From positions 124,001-188,000 of the forward strand of contig JAIXXF010000001.1 in NCBI GenBank assembly GCA_027490925.1: a DNA stretch of 64,000 bases, read 5' to 3'. The notes beneath the pieces were generated by a model. It saw only the letters and a program-made list of their open reading frames with translations, ran no database searches and was not told the DNA's origin. Within the stretch, counting starts at the first letter, position 1. The number at the start of each line of letters is the position of its first letter. This stretch comes from Comamonadaceae bacterium (GTDB lineage Bacteria; Pseudomonadota; Gammaproteobacteria; Burkholderiales; Burkholderiaceae_C). A program made the position numbers and the translations under genes. Positions 27,071-37,257 of the stretch are shown one piece after another.

Positions 27071-27086
27071 TTGGAAGAGACGCGCC

Positions 27087-27788
27087 ATGGAAACGTTGAT
27101 GACCGCAGGGTTTTGGGTGGCCGTCGGCCAGATCATCCTGATCGACATCGTGCTCGGCGGCGACAACGCGGTCGTGATCGCGCTGGCCTGCCGCAACCTG
27201 CCCGAACGCCAGCGCAAGCTGGGCATTCTTTATGGCACTGTCGGCGCCATCGTGCTGCGGGTGATTTTGATCGCCTTTGCGCTGGCCTTGTTGTCGGTGC
27301 CGTACCTCAAGATCGGCGGGGCGCTGTTGCTGCTGTGGATTGGCGTGAAATTGATGATGCCCGAGGGGGAAGACGCCCACGACATCAGCGCCAGCGACAA
27401 GCTGTGGGGCGCGGTCAAGACGGTGATCGTGGCCGATTTGGTCATGAGCGTCGACAACGTGATCGCCATCGCCGGTGCGGCGCAAGGTGGTGGTGAGCAC
27501 CAGCTCGCGCTGGTGATTTTCGGCCTGCTGGTCAGCATTCCCATCATCGTCGCAGGCAGTCAGCTGGTGCTGAAGTTGATGACCCGCTTCCCCATCGTCA
27601 TCACGCTGGGCGCCATGCTGCTGGGCTGGATTGCCGGTCAAATGGCCTTCACCGACCCGGCCGTGAAGCCTTGGCTGCCGACCGAGAAATTCTGGGAGTA
27701 CGCCGCTGCCGCCGCAGGCGCTCTGCTGGTGCTGGCCATTGGCAAGGTGGTGCAGGCGCGCGCCAGCGCGGCCCACACCGCGGCCTGA
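27087..27788 (+). CDS. TerC family integral membrane protein (YjbE-like)
   Basis: This 233-residue protein has about seven hydrophobic helices. Two acidic motifs in the membrane (LGGDNAVVIAL near residue 25 and MSVDNVIAIAG near 130) define the two TerC repeats. Members of the family are linked to metal export, including Mn2+, or to loading of exported proteins with metal. A GDT1-type gene for the same metal class lies at 18.7 kb. The frame is open upstream, but the terminator hairpin there excludes an earlier start. Confidence 0.88.
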   Translation: METLMTAGFWVAVGQIILIDIVLGGDNAVVIALACRNLPERQRKLGILYGTVGAIVLRVILIAFALALLSVPYLKIGGALLLLWIGVKLMMPEGEDAHDISASDKLWGAVKTVIVADLVMSVDNVIAIAGAAQGGGEHQLALVIFGLLVSIPIIVAGSQLVLKLMTRFPIVITLGAMLLGWIAGQMAFTDPAVKPWLPTEKFWEYAAAAAGALLVLAIGKVVQARASAAHTAA

Positions 27789-27834
27789 ACCAGGCTTCAC
27801 ACGCCGTCCGGTACCGCACCCACCCGCCCCAGCC

Positions 27835-28587
27835 ATGCTGCGCTACCAGTTCCACAGCCAGACGCACGTGGGCCGCGTGCGCGAGAACAATGAGGACGCG
27901 GTCGCCTTCGACGCCGTGGGCCAACTGGCGTTGCTGGCCGATGGCATGGGCGGCTACAGCGCGGGGGAAGTGGCTGCCAGCATGGCCATTGGCTTGATCC
28001 AGGCCGACCTGTCACGCCACCTCAGCCCCGTGCGGCCGGGCAACGGCAGCCGCGAGTTGCGCCAGGCGCTGACCACCGCGGTGCACAACGCCAACGCGTC
28101 CATCTGGTCTTGCGCGGCCAGCCAGCCCAACTGCCGCGGCATGGGCACCACCTTGGTGGCCGCGGTGTTTCTGGACGCCAGCGTGCTGGTGGCCCACGTG
28201 GGCGACTCGCGCTGCTACCGCTGGCGTGCCGGTGAATTGGTGCGCCTGACCCGCGACCACTCGGTGGTGCAGGAGCAAATCGACGCGGGTCTGGTGACGC
28301 TGGAAGAAGCCCCGTTCGCGCCCAACCGCAACCTGGTCACACGCGCGCTGGGCGTGATGGACACGGTGGAGGTGGACCTGGCAGAACACCCCGTCGGCGC
28401 CGACGACGTGTACCTGCTGTGTTCCGACGGTCTGACCGACATGCTGACCGATGAGGCCATCGCCACTGCGCTGGCCGACCTGAATCCCCTTGCCCAGCGC
28501 GCCCAGCGCTTGGTGGACGCCGCCAATGCGGCGGGGGGCCGCGACAACGTGTCGGTGCTGCTGGTGCAGGCCGTGGCCGCCACCTGA
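27835..28587 (+). CDS. PP2C-type serine/threonine protein phosphatase
   Basis: This 250-residue metal-dependent phosphatase has the PP2C motifs in order: RENNEDAV, LADGMGGYSAGEVAA, a central HVGDSRCYRW, SDGLTDML and GGRDNVSV. It has no membrane segment. It removes phosphate from Ser/Thr residues of partner proteins. The matching Hanks-type kinase is not in the window. It lies 10 bp upstream of the cyclase gene, so the two probably form an operon. Confidence 0.93.
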   Translation: MLRYQFHSQTHVGRVRENNEDAVAFDAVGQLALLADGMGGYSAGEVAASMAIGLIQADLSRHLSPVRPGNGSRELRQALTTAVHNANASIWSCAASQPNCRGMGTTLVAAVFLDASVLVAHVGDSRCYRWRAGELVRLTRDHSVVQEQIDAGLVTLEEAPFAPNRNLVTRALGVMDTVEVDLAEHPVGADDVYLLCSDGLTDMLTDEAIATALADLNPLAQRAQRLVDAANAAGGRDNVSVLLVQAVAAT

Positions 28588-28597
28588 ACGGCTCACC

Positions 28598-30850
28598 ATG
28601 CGTGCGCTGATCCGGCACTGGCCGCGGATACTGGTCACGCTGATCCCGCTGGTGCTGGCGGTGCTGCACGTGCTGGGCTTGCAGCGCATCGAGCCCTTGT
28701 CGCGCCTCGACGACGTGCTGTACGACGCCCGCTTGCGCGCGACCAACCCGAAGACCCTGGACCAGCGCATCGTCATCGTCGACGTCGATGAAAAAAGTCT
28801 GGCCGAGGTGGGCCGCTGGCCGTGGGGCCGCCACCGCCTGGCCGCGTTGGTGGACGAACTGATCGCCCGGCAAAACGTGGCGGTGGTCGGCTTTGACGTG
28901 GTGTTCGCCGAGCCCGACGACAGCTCCGGCCTCAAGCGCTTGCGCCAGCTGGCCGACGGTCCCCTCAAAGACCAGCCCGCTTTTGTAGCCCAACTCAACA
29001 GCCTGCAAGAAGCGCTGGACCACGACGCGTTGTTCGCCAGGTCTTTGCAGAACCGCCCGGTCGTGCTGGGTTACTACTTCACCAATGACAACGGCGGCCT
29101 CACCACCGGGCAATTGCCCGCGCCCACGCTCGGCCCGGCCGTGCTGGCCGACCAGCGCATCGCCATCACCCGCTGGAGCGGCTACGGCGCCAACATTTCC
29201 CCGTTGGCGAAAGCCTCGCCCGCCGCGGGTTTCTTCAACTCCATCACCGAGAGCGACGGTGTGATCCGCGCCGTGCCCTTGATCGCCGAGTTCAAGGGCC
29301 AGTATTACGAGGCCTTGTCGCTCGCGATCTACCGGGCCCTGCGCGGCATGCCAGCCGTGGAGCCCGGTTACGCAGCCGAGGCACCTTATGTGGTTGGGCA
29401 GGCGCAGCCGCTGGACAGCATCGTGCTGCGCCAGGGCGCGACCCGCACCAAGATCCCGGTGGACGAGCGGGTCGCCACCCTTGTGCCGTTCCGTGGCCCG
29501 GGTGGGCCCCAGGGCGGCTCGTTCCGTTACGTGTCGGCGGCCGATGTGCTGGCAGGACGGCTCGCACCCGGCGCCCTCAAAGGCCAGGTGGCGTTGGTCG
29601 GCACCACGGCGCCCGGCCTGCTGGACGTTCGCGTCACCCCGGTGGGTGAGATTTTTCCGGGTGTGGAAATCCATGCCAATGTGTTGTCGGGTTTGCTGGA
29701 CGGGCGGCTGTACCTCAAGCCGGACTACGCGGCCGGCTATGAACTGCTGGTGCTTTTGGTGGCCGGGCTGACGCTTGCCATTGCGCTGCCGCTGCTGACC
29801 GCTGCCCGCGCGGTGTTGCTCAGCGTGGCGGTCATTGGTGTGCTGGTCGCGTTGAACGTGGTGCTGTTCTTTGCCTTCCGGCAGGTGTTGCCCCTGGCTT
29901 CGGCGCTGGCCATGGCCTTGACCGCGTTCGCGCTGAACATGAGCTACGGCTACTTTGTGGAGAGCCGGTCCAAGCGCGAGTTGGCCAACCTGTTCGGCAC
30001 CTACGTGCCGCCCGAGCTGGTGGACGAGATGGTCAAGCACTCGGCCCGCTACAGCATGCGCGCCACCAGCAAGGAGCTGACCGTGATGTTTTGCGATATG
30101 CGCGGGTTCACACAGATGTCGGAAACCATGGAGCCGACCCAGCTCCAGGCCTTGCTCAACGGGGTGTTCAGCCGCCTCACCAACCTGATCCGGAGCAACC
30201 GGGGCACGATCGACAAATACATGGGCGACTGCGTGATGGCGTTTTGGGGCGCGCCAGTGGACACCATCGACCACCCCCGGCTGGCGGTGAAAACCGCGAT
30301 CGAGCTGGCCAGCGAAATCGCCCAAATCAACCGGGAACGCAGCGACCGCAAGTTGCCCGGCATCAGCGTGGGCATTGGGCTGAACACCGGCAACATGTGC
30401 GTGGGCGACATGGGCTCCAACGTGCGCCGCAGTTACACGGTGATCGGCGACGCGGTCAACCTCGGCGCCCGCCTGCAGGCACTGTCAAAAATCTACGGCG
30501 TTGACTTGGTGGTGAGCGAGCACACCATGCGCCTGGTGCCCCAATACGTGTGGCAGGAGCTGGACCGGGTGCGCGTGCGGGGCAAAGCGCAGGCGGTGTC
30601 GGTCTACACCCCGCTGGGCGAGATCCGAAGCCTAGACGAGCGGCAAGAGGCCGAGTTCAGCGTGTGGAACCGGCTGTTGGCGGCCTACCGCGCGCAGGAT
30701 TGGGCCACCTGCGACGCCGCGTTGTCCACTTTGAAACAACTCAGCCCGCAAAAAACCCTCTACAAGCTCTACACTGAAAGGGTGGCGCACCTGCGGCAGC
30801 GGCCCTTAGACGCGTTGTGGGACGCCACCACCGAATTTGAGGCCACCTGA
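28598..30850 (+). CDS. CHASE2-domain class III adenylate/guanylate cyclase
   Basis: This 750-residue membrane cyclase has an N-terminal helix (residues ~8-28), a large extracytoplasmic CHASE2 sensor (to ~375), three transmembrane helices (~380-455) and a class III cyclase domain (~465-670). Metal-binding aspartates are D500 (CDMRGFT) and D544 (GDCVMAFWG). K540 is at the base-recognition position and IGDAVNLGARL supplies the transition-state Asn and Arg, so the domain looks active and more adenylate- than guanylate-type. It would convert ATP to cAMP in response to a periplasmic signal. A cyclic-nucleotide phosphodiesterase gene follows 47 bp later. Confidence 0.92.
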   Translation: MRALIRHWPRILVTLIPLVLAVLHVLGLQRIEPLSRLDDVLYDARLRATNPKTLDQRIVIVDVDEKSLAEVGRWPWGRHRLAALVDELIARQNVAVVGFDVVFAEPDDSSGLKRLRQLADGPLKDQPAFVAQLNSLQEALDHDALFARSLQNRPVVLGYYFTNDNGGLTTGQLPAPTLGPAVLADQRIAITRWSGYGANISPLAKASPAAGFFNSITESDGVIRAVPLIAEFKGQYYEALSLAIYRALRGMPAVEPGYAAEAPYVVGQAQPLDSIVLRQGATRTKIPVDERVATLVPFRGPGGPQGGSFRYVSAADVLAGRLAPGALKGQVALVGTTAPGLLDVRVTPVGEIFPGVEIHANVLSGLLDGRLYLKPDYAAGYELLVLLVAGLTLAIALPLLTAARAVLLSVAVIGVLVALNVVLFFAFRQVLPLASALAMALTAFALNMSYGYFVESRSKRELANLFGTYVPPELVDEMVKHSARYSMRATSKELTVMFCDMRGFTQMSETMEPTQLQALLNGVFSRLTNLIRSNRGTIDKYMGDCVMAFWGAPVDTIDHPRLAVKTAIELASEIAQINRERSDRKLPGISVGIGLNTGNMCVGDMGSNVRRSYTVIGDAVNLGARLQALSKIYGVDLVVSEHTMRLVPQYVWQELDRVRVRGKAQAVSVYTPLGEIRSLDERQEAEFSVWNRLLAAYRAQDWATCDAALSTLKQLSPQKTLYKLYTERVAHLRQRPLDALWDATTEFEAT

Positions 30851-30897
30851 CGCCATTTCGCGCAAGCCTCCGTCCCGTCACAGGCCTTGTCAGTCCC

Positions 30898-31704
30898 ATG
30901 AAGCTACGCGTGCTTGGTTGCTCCGGCGCCATTGCCAAAGACTGTCGCACCACCGCGTTTTTGTTGGACCACGACCTGCTGGTGGATGCGGGCACCGGCG
31001 TCGGCGACCTGACGCTGGACGCCATGCGCCAAATCGACCATGTGCTGCTCACCCATTCCCACCTGGACCACGTGGCCGCACTGCCGCTGATGGTGGACGC
31101 GGTGGCGGCGCAGCGCACCGAGCCGCTGCACATCCACGCGCTGCCCGGCACCATCGCCGCGTTGCAGACCCACATCTTCAACGACGCGATCTGGCCTGAT
31201 TTTTCCCGCATTCCCACGCCGGATCAGCCGTTCATTCGCTTCCACCCCATCGAAGTGGGCCAGGTGCTGCATTTTTCAGGCAAGTGTGTGGAGGTGCTGC
31301 CCGCGGTCCACACCGTCCCAGCGGTGGCCTACGCCGCCCGCAGCGTGGCCCCGGGCGGTTCGGGGCGGCATTGGGTGTTCTCGGGGGACACCGAGCGCAA
31401 CCCGGCCTTTTGGGACCGTGTGAACCAGCTCGACGTCGCCATGCTGGTGATCGAAACCGCTTTCAGCAACCGTGAGCGCGAGCTGGCCGAGCGCAGCCTG
31501 CACCTCTCGCCCGAGGTGTTGGCCAGCGAGCTCGGCCACATCGCCCCCGGCCACCGTTACCCCGTCTACATCACCCACACCAAGCCAGCCGAGACCGAGC
31601 TGATCATGTCGGAGATCGAGCGCTTCAACGCCGCGGCCAGTGACACGCCGGGCGGGTCGCACGACATCCGCTGGCTGCGAGCGGGCCAGGAGTTCACGCT
31701 GTGA
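30898..31704 (+). CDS. Class II 3',5'-cyclic-nucleotide phosphodiesterase (metallo-beta-lactamase fold)
   Basis: This 268-residue hydrolase has the zinc motif THSHLDHV (HxHxDH), a histidine in LPAVHTVPAVAY, the bridging aspartate in FSGDTERNP and a final histidine in THTKPAE. This is the pattern of class II cAMP phosphodiesterases. It would degrade the product of the neighbouring cyclase. The stop overlaps the GTG start of the GAF-PilB gene (GTGA), which ties cyclic-nucleotide turnover to pilus assembly. Confidence 0.88.
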   Translation: MKLRVLGCSGAIAKDCRTTAFLLDHDLLVDAGTGVGDLTLDAMRQIDHVLLTHSHLDHVAALPLMVDAVAAQRTEPLHIHALPGTIAALQTHIFNDAIWPDFSRIPTPDQPFIRFHPIEVGQVLHFSGKCVEVLPAVHTVPAVAYAARSVAPGGSGRHWVFSGDTERNPAFWDRVNQLDVAMLVIETAFSNRERELAERSLHLSPEVLASELGHIAPGHRYPVYITHTKPAETELIMSEIERFNAAASDTPGGSHDIRWLRAGQEFTL

Positions 31705-34136
31705 GCAGCCGGCCCAAGCCGCCCGCAGCGGGTGCCTTGGGCACGCCGCCCATGCCCGCCGCAGACGCTTTCGCCGCCGCGCAGACGCGGCCCAGCGCCG
31801 AGCGCGACGCCAACTACACAGCGCTGTTCTACCGCGAGCTGCAGCAGGTCACGGCCCGCATCCACGAAACCGACCACCTCGACCAGCTGATGGTGGACGT
31901 CAGCCCCGACATTTGCCGGGTGCTGAACGCCGAGCGCATCACCCTGTACGCGGTGAACGCCGACCACTCGGCCATCGTCTCCAAGGTCAAGACGGGCCTG
32001 AACGTCAGCAAAGAGCTGCGCCTGCCGATCAGTTCGCAAAGCGTTGCGGGCTTTGTGGCCATGACGCAGCAGCCGGTCAACATCGCCGACGTCTATGACG
32101 AGCAGCGCCTCAAGGCCATCCACCCCAACCTGAGTTTCTTGCAGGAGGTGGACCGCCGCACCGGCTACCGCACCCGGCAAATGATGGTGCACCCCATCGC
32201 CCACGGAACGGTGCTGCAGGGCGTGCTCCAGGTCATCAACAACCGCAGCGGCGAGCCCTTCGGGCCGCTGGAAATGGAAGGGGCGGCCGAGCTGTGCAAG
32301 ACCCTGGCCACCGCCATCCGCCAGCGGGCCGAGCGCGCGGCCGAGACGGCGCGCCGCAAAACCGGCAAGTACGATGGCTTGGTCACCGACGGTGTGCTGC
32401 TGCCTGCGGAGCTGGAACGCGCGGTGATCGCTGCGCGCGACCAGGGCACGTCGGTGGAGCAGGTGCTGCTGGCGCAATACGCGCTCAAGCCCGCCACCAT
32501 TGGCGCGGCGCTGTCGCGTTTTTTTGCTGTGCCTTATGAGCCGTTCAAGGCGGGGCGGTTGTACATCCGCGAGCTGCACAGCGTCCTGAAGCGGGAGTTT
32601 GTGGAGCGCCAGGGCTGGATGCCGCTGGAGGAGGGGCTCAACGGCTTGCAGGTCATGTGCATCGACCCCGAGGCCACCCGCAACGCGCGCCTGCTGCCCC
32701 AGGTCTACCCCCGCATCGAGCGTTTTTCTTGGTGCGTGACCACCCAGGCCGAGTTCGACCAGACGCTGGACCAGCTGTTCGCCCCTGGTGGGCCAGAAAG
32801 CTCCATCGACAAGCTGCTGTCTGACATGGCGCCGCTGGACGACGACACCCAGTTCGACGAGAACGTGGTGTCTGCCGCCGCCGACAACGAGCTGGTGAAG
32901 TTCGTCAACAAGGTGATCCTAGACGCGCACAGCGCGGGCGCATCGGACATCCACATCGAGCCGCTGCCCGGCAGAGCCAAGACGGGCATCCGCTTCCGCA
33001 TCGACGGCACGCTCATGCCCTACATCGAGGTGCCGTCGCAGTACCGGCAGGCCATGGCCACGCGCATCAAGATCATGTGCGACCTGGACATTTCCGAGCG
33101 CCGCAAACCGCAAGACGGCAAGATCAAGTTCAAGAAGTACGGCCCGCTGGACATCGAGCTGCGGGTGGCCACCATTCCTTCCACCGGCGGGGTGGAAGAC
33201 GTGGTCATGCGCATCTTGAACGCGGGTGAGCCTATTCCGCTCGACCGCCTGGGCCTGACCGACCACAACAAAACCCGCCTGCTGCAAACCGTGCACAAGC
33301 CGTATGGCCTGTTCTACGTCTGCGGCCCCACGGGCTCTGGCAAAACCACCACGGTGCATTCGGTGCTGCACCACTTGAACCGGCCCGACACCAAAATCTG
33401 GACGGTGGAAGACCCGGTGGAAATCACCCAGCGCGGGCTGCGCCAGGTGCAGGTCAACCGCAAGGCGGGCATCGACTTCGCGCTGGTCATGCGCGCGTTC
33501 TTGCGGGCCGACCCCGACATCATTTTGGTCGGCGAGTCGCGCGACAAAGAAACCGTGGCCATGGGGGTGGAAGCGTCCCTCACCGGGCACTTGGTGTTCT
33601 CCACCCTGCACACCAATTCCGCGCCCGAGAGCATCGTTCGGTTGCTGGACATGGGCATGGACCCGTTCAATTTTTCAGACGCTTTGCTGGGCATCCTGGC
33701 CCAGCGTTTGGCCAAAAAGCTGTGCGATTGCAAACAGGCCTACGAGCCCGACGCGGAAGAACTGCGCCTGTTCGTGGCCGAGTACGCTGAAGAGCTGGCT
33801 CCCACCGCCGCCTGGCGCGCCGACGCCGCGGGCGAGGCCGAAAAACTCCTCAGCCACTGGCGCAAATGCCACGGCCACGGCGGCAAGCTGTACCTGTACC
33901 GCGCGGTGGGCTGCGACAAATGCGCCAACACCGGCTACAAAGGCCGGGTGGGCCTGCACGAGCTGCTGGTGGCCGACGACGCCATCAAACGCCTGGTGCA
34001 AGAACGCGCCCGCGTCAGCACGCTGTTCGCCACCGCGGTGGAGCGCGGCATGCGCACCCTCAAGATGGACGGCATGGAAAAAATCCTGCACGGCCAGACC
34101 GATTTGAAGCAGGTTCGGGCGGTCTGCATCAAGTGA
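31701..34136 (+). CDS. GAF-domain type IV pilus/type II secretion assembly ATPase (PilB/GspE family)
   Basis: This 811-residue secretion ATPase has an extra N-terminal GAF sensor (residues ~45-205). An MshEN-like domain (~230-345), a possible c-di-GMP site, comes next, and then the AAA motor with Walker A GPTGSGKTT near 541, the Asp box and LTGHLVFSTLHTN. Zinc cysteines typical of PilB/GspE are present (CDC near 675, CDKC near 738). It should power pilin polymerisation. Standard PilB has no GAF domain. The pilin genes follow directly. The GTG start is set by overlap with the phosphodiesterase stop. Confidence 0.9.
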   Translation: MSSRPKPPAAGALGTPPMPAADAFAAAQTRPSAERDANYTALFYRELQQVTARIHETDHLDQLMVDVSPDICRVLNAERITLYAVNADHSAIVSKVKTGLNVSKELRLPISSQSVAGFVAMTQQPVNIADVYDEQRLKAIHPNLSFLQEVDRRTGYRTRQMMVHPIAHGTVLQGVLQVINNRSGEPFGPLEMEGAAELCKTLATAIRQRAERAAETARRKTGKYDGLVTDGVLLPAELERAVIAARDQGTSVEQVLLAQYALKPATIGAALSRFFAVPYEPFKAGRLYIRELHSVLKREFVERQGWMPLEEGLNGLQVMCIDPEATRNARLLPQVYPRIERFSWCVTTQAEFDQTLDQLFAPGGPESSIDKLLSDMAPLDDDTQFDENVVSAAADNELVKFVNKVILDAHSAGASDIHIEPLPGRAKTGIRFRIDGTLMPYIEVPSQYRQAMATRIKIMCDLDISERRKPQDGKIKFKKYGPLDIELRVATIPSTGGVEDVVMRILNAGEPIPLDRLGLTDHNKTRLLQTVHKPYGLFYVCGPTGSGKTTTVHSVLHHLNRPDTKIWTVEDPVEITQRGLRQVQVNRKAGIDFALVMRAFLRADPDIILVGESRDKETVAMGVEASLTGHLVFSTLHTNSAPESIVRLLDMGMDPFNFSDALLGILAQRLAKKLCDCKQAYEPDAEELRLFVAEYAEELAPTAAWRADAAGEAEKLLSHWRKCHGHGGKLYLYRAVGCDKCANTGYKGRVGLHELLVADDAIKRLVQERARVSTLFATAVERGMRTLKMDGMEKILHGQTDLKQVRAVCIK

Positions 34137-34347
34137 GGCTGACCCAGGTGCGCAGCACCGCCCACGCCACCCATGCGTTGCCAGCCAGCCTGAGCCTTCA
34201 AGCGTCACGCCTTCGGCATGGGGCCCACGCCAACGGTGTTAGGTGGCGTGCCCCCGAAAAAGACGCCCTTTTGGGCCGCACATCCACGCACTGTGGGTAC
34301 GCCAAAACGGCACCATCACCACTCCCCATTTCTAAGAGGTGTTTGTC

Positions 34348-35450
<1,103 letters not shown>

Positions 35451-35498
35451 TTAGCCTCAAGTTCAGGCTAACGAAAAAGCCCCCTCGGGGGCTTTTTT
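35451..35498 (+). terminator. Double hairpin with terminator after pilA
   Basis: A first hairpin TTAGCCT-CAAGTTC-AGGCTAA (35451-35471) is followed by the terminator AAAAAGCCCC-CTC-GGGGGC and T6 (35474-35498). The next gene starts 1 bp after it, so the ligase genes depend on read-through. Confidence 0.9.
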
Positions 35499-35499
35499 C

Positions 35500-37248
35500 A
35501 TGGCCGATTCGAACCAGCCGCCCTCCCCAATGTCACGTTTTTGGCTCGCCCTGTGGACCGCCGCCCTGTCGCTGGCGTGGCTGATCCCCAATCACTTCCC
35601 GCCTTGGTCCACTTTCCATTCCGACGCCTGGGTCGCGGCGCTCACCTTGGTGGCGGCGTGCTGGGCGGTGTGTCGGCCCTCTTGCCGCCAGGCTTCGCCC
35701 TGGCCGGTGTTGGCGTGGGTCGCTTTGGGCTTGGCCCTGGTGCCTTGGGCGCAGTGGGGCGCAGGCCTGTTGTTTTTTTCGGGGCAGGCGTGGATGTCCT
35801 CCATCTACCTGCTGGGTTTGGCCACGGCGGTGGTGGTGGGGGCCCGCTGGGAAGGGCACCAGCCCAACCAGGTGGTGGTGGCGCTGTTGGTTGCGATGGC
35901 ATTGGCCAGCGTGGCGTCGGTCGGCTTGCAACTGGCCACCTGGCTGGGGGTGGACAGCACTGAAGTGACCAGTGTGTGGTCCATGGGTCTGGTGGGCAAC
36001 CGGCCTTACGCCAACGTGGGCCAGCCCAACTTGCTGGCCACGCTGCTGGTGTGCGGTCTGCTGGGCACCTTGTTGGCTTACCAATCGCGTTGGTTGGGCG
36101 CGGCCACTTCGGTAGTCGTGGCGGTGTTTTTGCTGACGGGCTTGGCGCTCACCCAAAGCCGTACAGGGCAGTTGGAACTGCTGATGCTGTTGGGGGCGTG
36201 CTTTGTCTGGCGCGCCCACTGGCGTTCCACGTGGTTGCCTTGGGCAGGTCTTGGGCTGCTGGGGGTGTTTGTTGCGCTGTTGATGGCCCTGCCGTGGCTG
36301 TATTCATGGGTCTGGTTGGCGGAACCAGCGGACATGGTGCGCGAGATCACCACCAGCGAATTGCGTTTGCCCGCTTGGAAAATGTTTTTGCAAGCGGTGT
36401 GGGCCGCGCCGCTGTGGGGCTACGGTTGGACCGAGGTGACCCAAGCGCAACTGGCCATGGCGGACACCCAGCCCTGGCTGGGTCTGAACTTTGCCCACTC
36501 CCACAACCTGCTGTTGGACTTGGTGCTTTGGCTGGGTCTGCCCCTGGGCGGGTTGGTGGGCGGCTTCCTGGTGTGGACCTGGATCGTGCTCGCACGCGGT
36601 TTGAACACGCCCACCGAGCGGGTCGCGTTCCTGGCAGTCAGCGCCATGGGGCTGCACGCCATGCTGGAACTGCCGCTGCACCACGCCACTTTCTTGCTCC
36701 CTGCGGGGTTGTTGCTCGGATTTTTGTGCGCCCGCCGCAACGACATGTCACACACCCGCCTGAGCGCCATGCCGTTGGCGGCACTGGTGATGGTCTCGGG
36801 CGCAGCGCTCGCCGTGACGGTGCACGATTACCTGAAAGTGGAGGAGGCGTTCTACGAGCTGCGGTTCAAAAAAGCGCGCTTCGCCAAATCGCTGGAGCAA
36901 CCGGTGGCGCTGCCCGACGTGTGGGTGCTGAACCAAATGCGCGCACTGATCTGGTCCGAAGACACCGACTTCGACGACGAAGCCTCCGCCGCTGACCTGG
37001 CGACCTTGGAAGCCCTGGTCCGCCGTTACCCCAGCGCGGGTACGATTTACCGACTGGCCCGGCTACACGCACTGGCACACAACGCCACACGCGCCGATTT
37101 CTGGCTGGCCCGACTGAGAGGCTTTTCCGATGACACCACCTGGTCTGCCCTGCGCACGCGCTGGGCGGAAGAATCCCAACGCCACCCGCGCATCGCCGCC
37201 GTGCCGTGGCCCCTGGCAGGGCCTGAGCCGCGACCCCGCCGTCCCTGA
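35500..37248 (+). CDS. PglL/Wzy_C-type O-oligosaccharyltransferase (pilin glycosylation ligase), copy 1
   Basis: This 582-residue multi-spanning inner-membrane protein has about 11 helices. The family core is ALTQSRTGQLELL and the periplasmic NFAHSHNLLLDLVLWLG, with its conserved histidines. The C-terminal ~150 residues form the Wzy_C_2-like soluble part. Such enzymes transfer lipid-linked glycans to pilin (PglL, TfpO/TfpW) or to lipid A core. Its place directly behind pilA favours pilin. The ATG at 35500 lies right after the T-tract of the pilA terminator; an alternative start is MSRFW at 35530. Confidence 0.85.
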   Translation: MADSNQPPSPMSRFWLALWTAALSLAWLIPNHFPPWSTFHSDAWVAALTLVAACWAVCRPSCRQASPWPVLAWVALGLALVPWAQWGAGLLFFSGQAWMSSIYLLGLATAVVVGARWEGHQPNQVVVALLVAMALASVASVGLQLATWLGVDSTEVTSVWSMGLVGNRPYANVGQPNLLATLLVCGLLGTLLAYQSRWLGAATSVVVAVFLLTGLALTQSRTGQLELLMLLGACFVWRAHWRSTWLPWAGLGLLGVFVALLMALPWLYSWVWLAEPADMVREITTSELRLPAWKMFLQAVWAAPLWGYGWTEVTQAQLAMADTQPWLGLNFAHSHNLLLDLVLWLGLPLGGLVGGFLVWTWIVLARGLNTPTERVAFLAVSAMGLHAMLELPLHHATFLLPAGLLLGFLCARRNDMSHTRLSAMPLAALVMVSGAALAVTVHDYLKVEEAFYELRFKKARFAKSLEQPVALPDVWVLNQMRALIWSEDTDFDDEASAADLATLEALVRRYPSAGTIYRLARLHALAHNATRADFWLARLRGFSDDTTWSALRTRWAEESQRHPRIAAVPWPLAGPEPRPRRP

Positions 37249-37257
37249 TCGGCGAGT

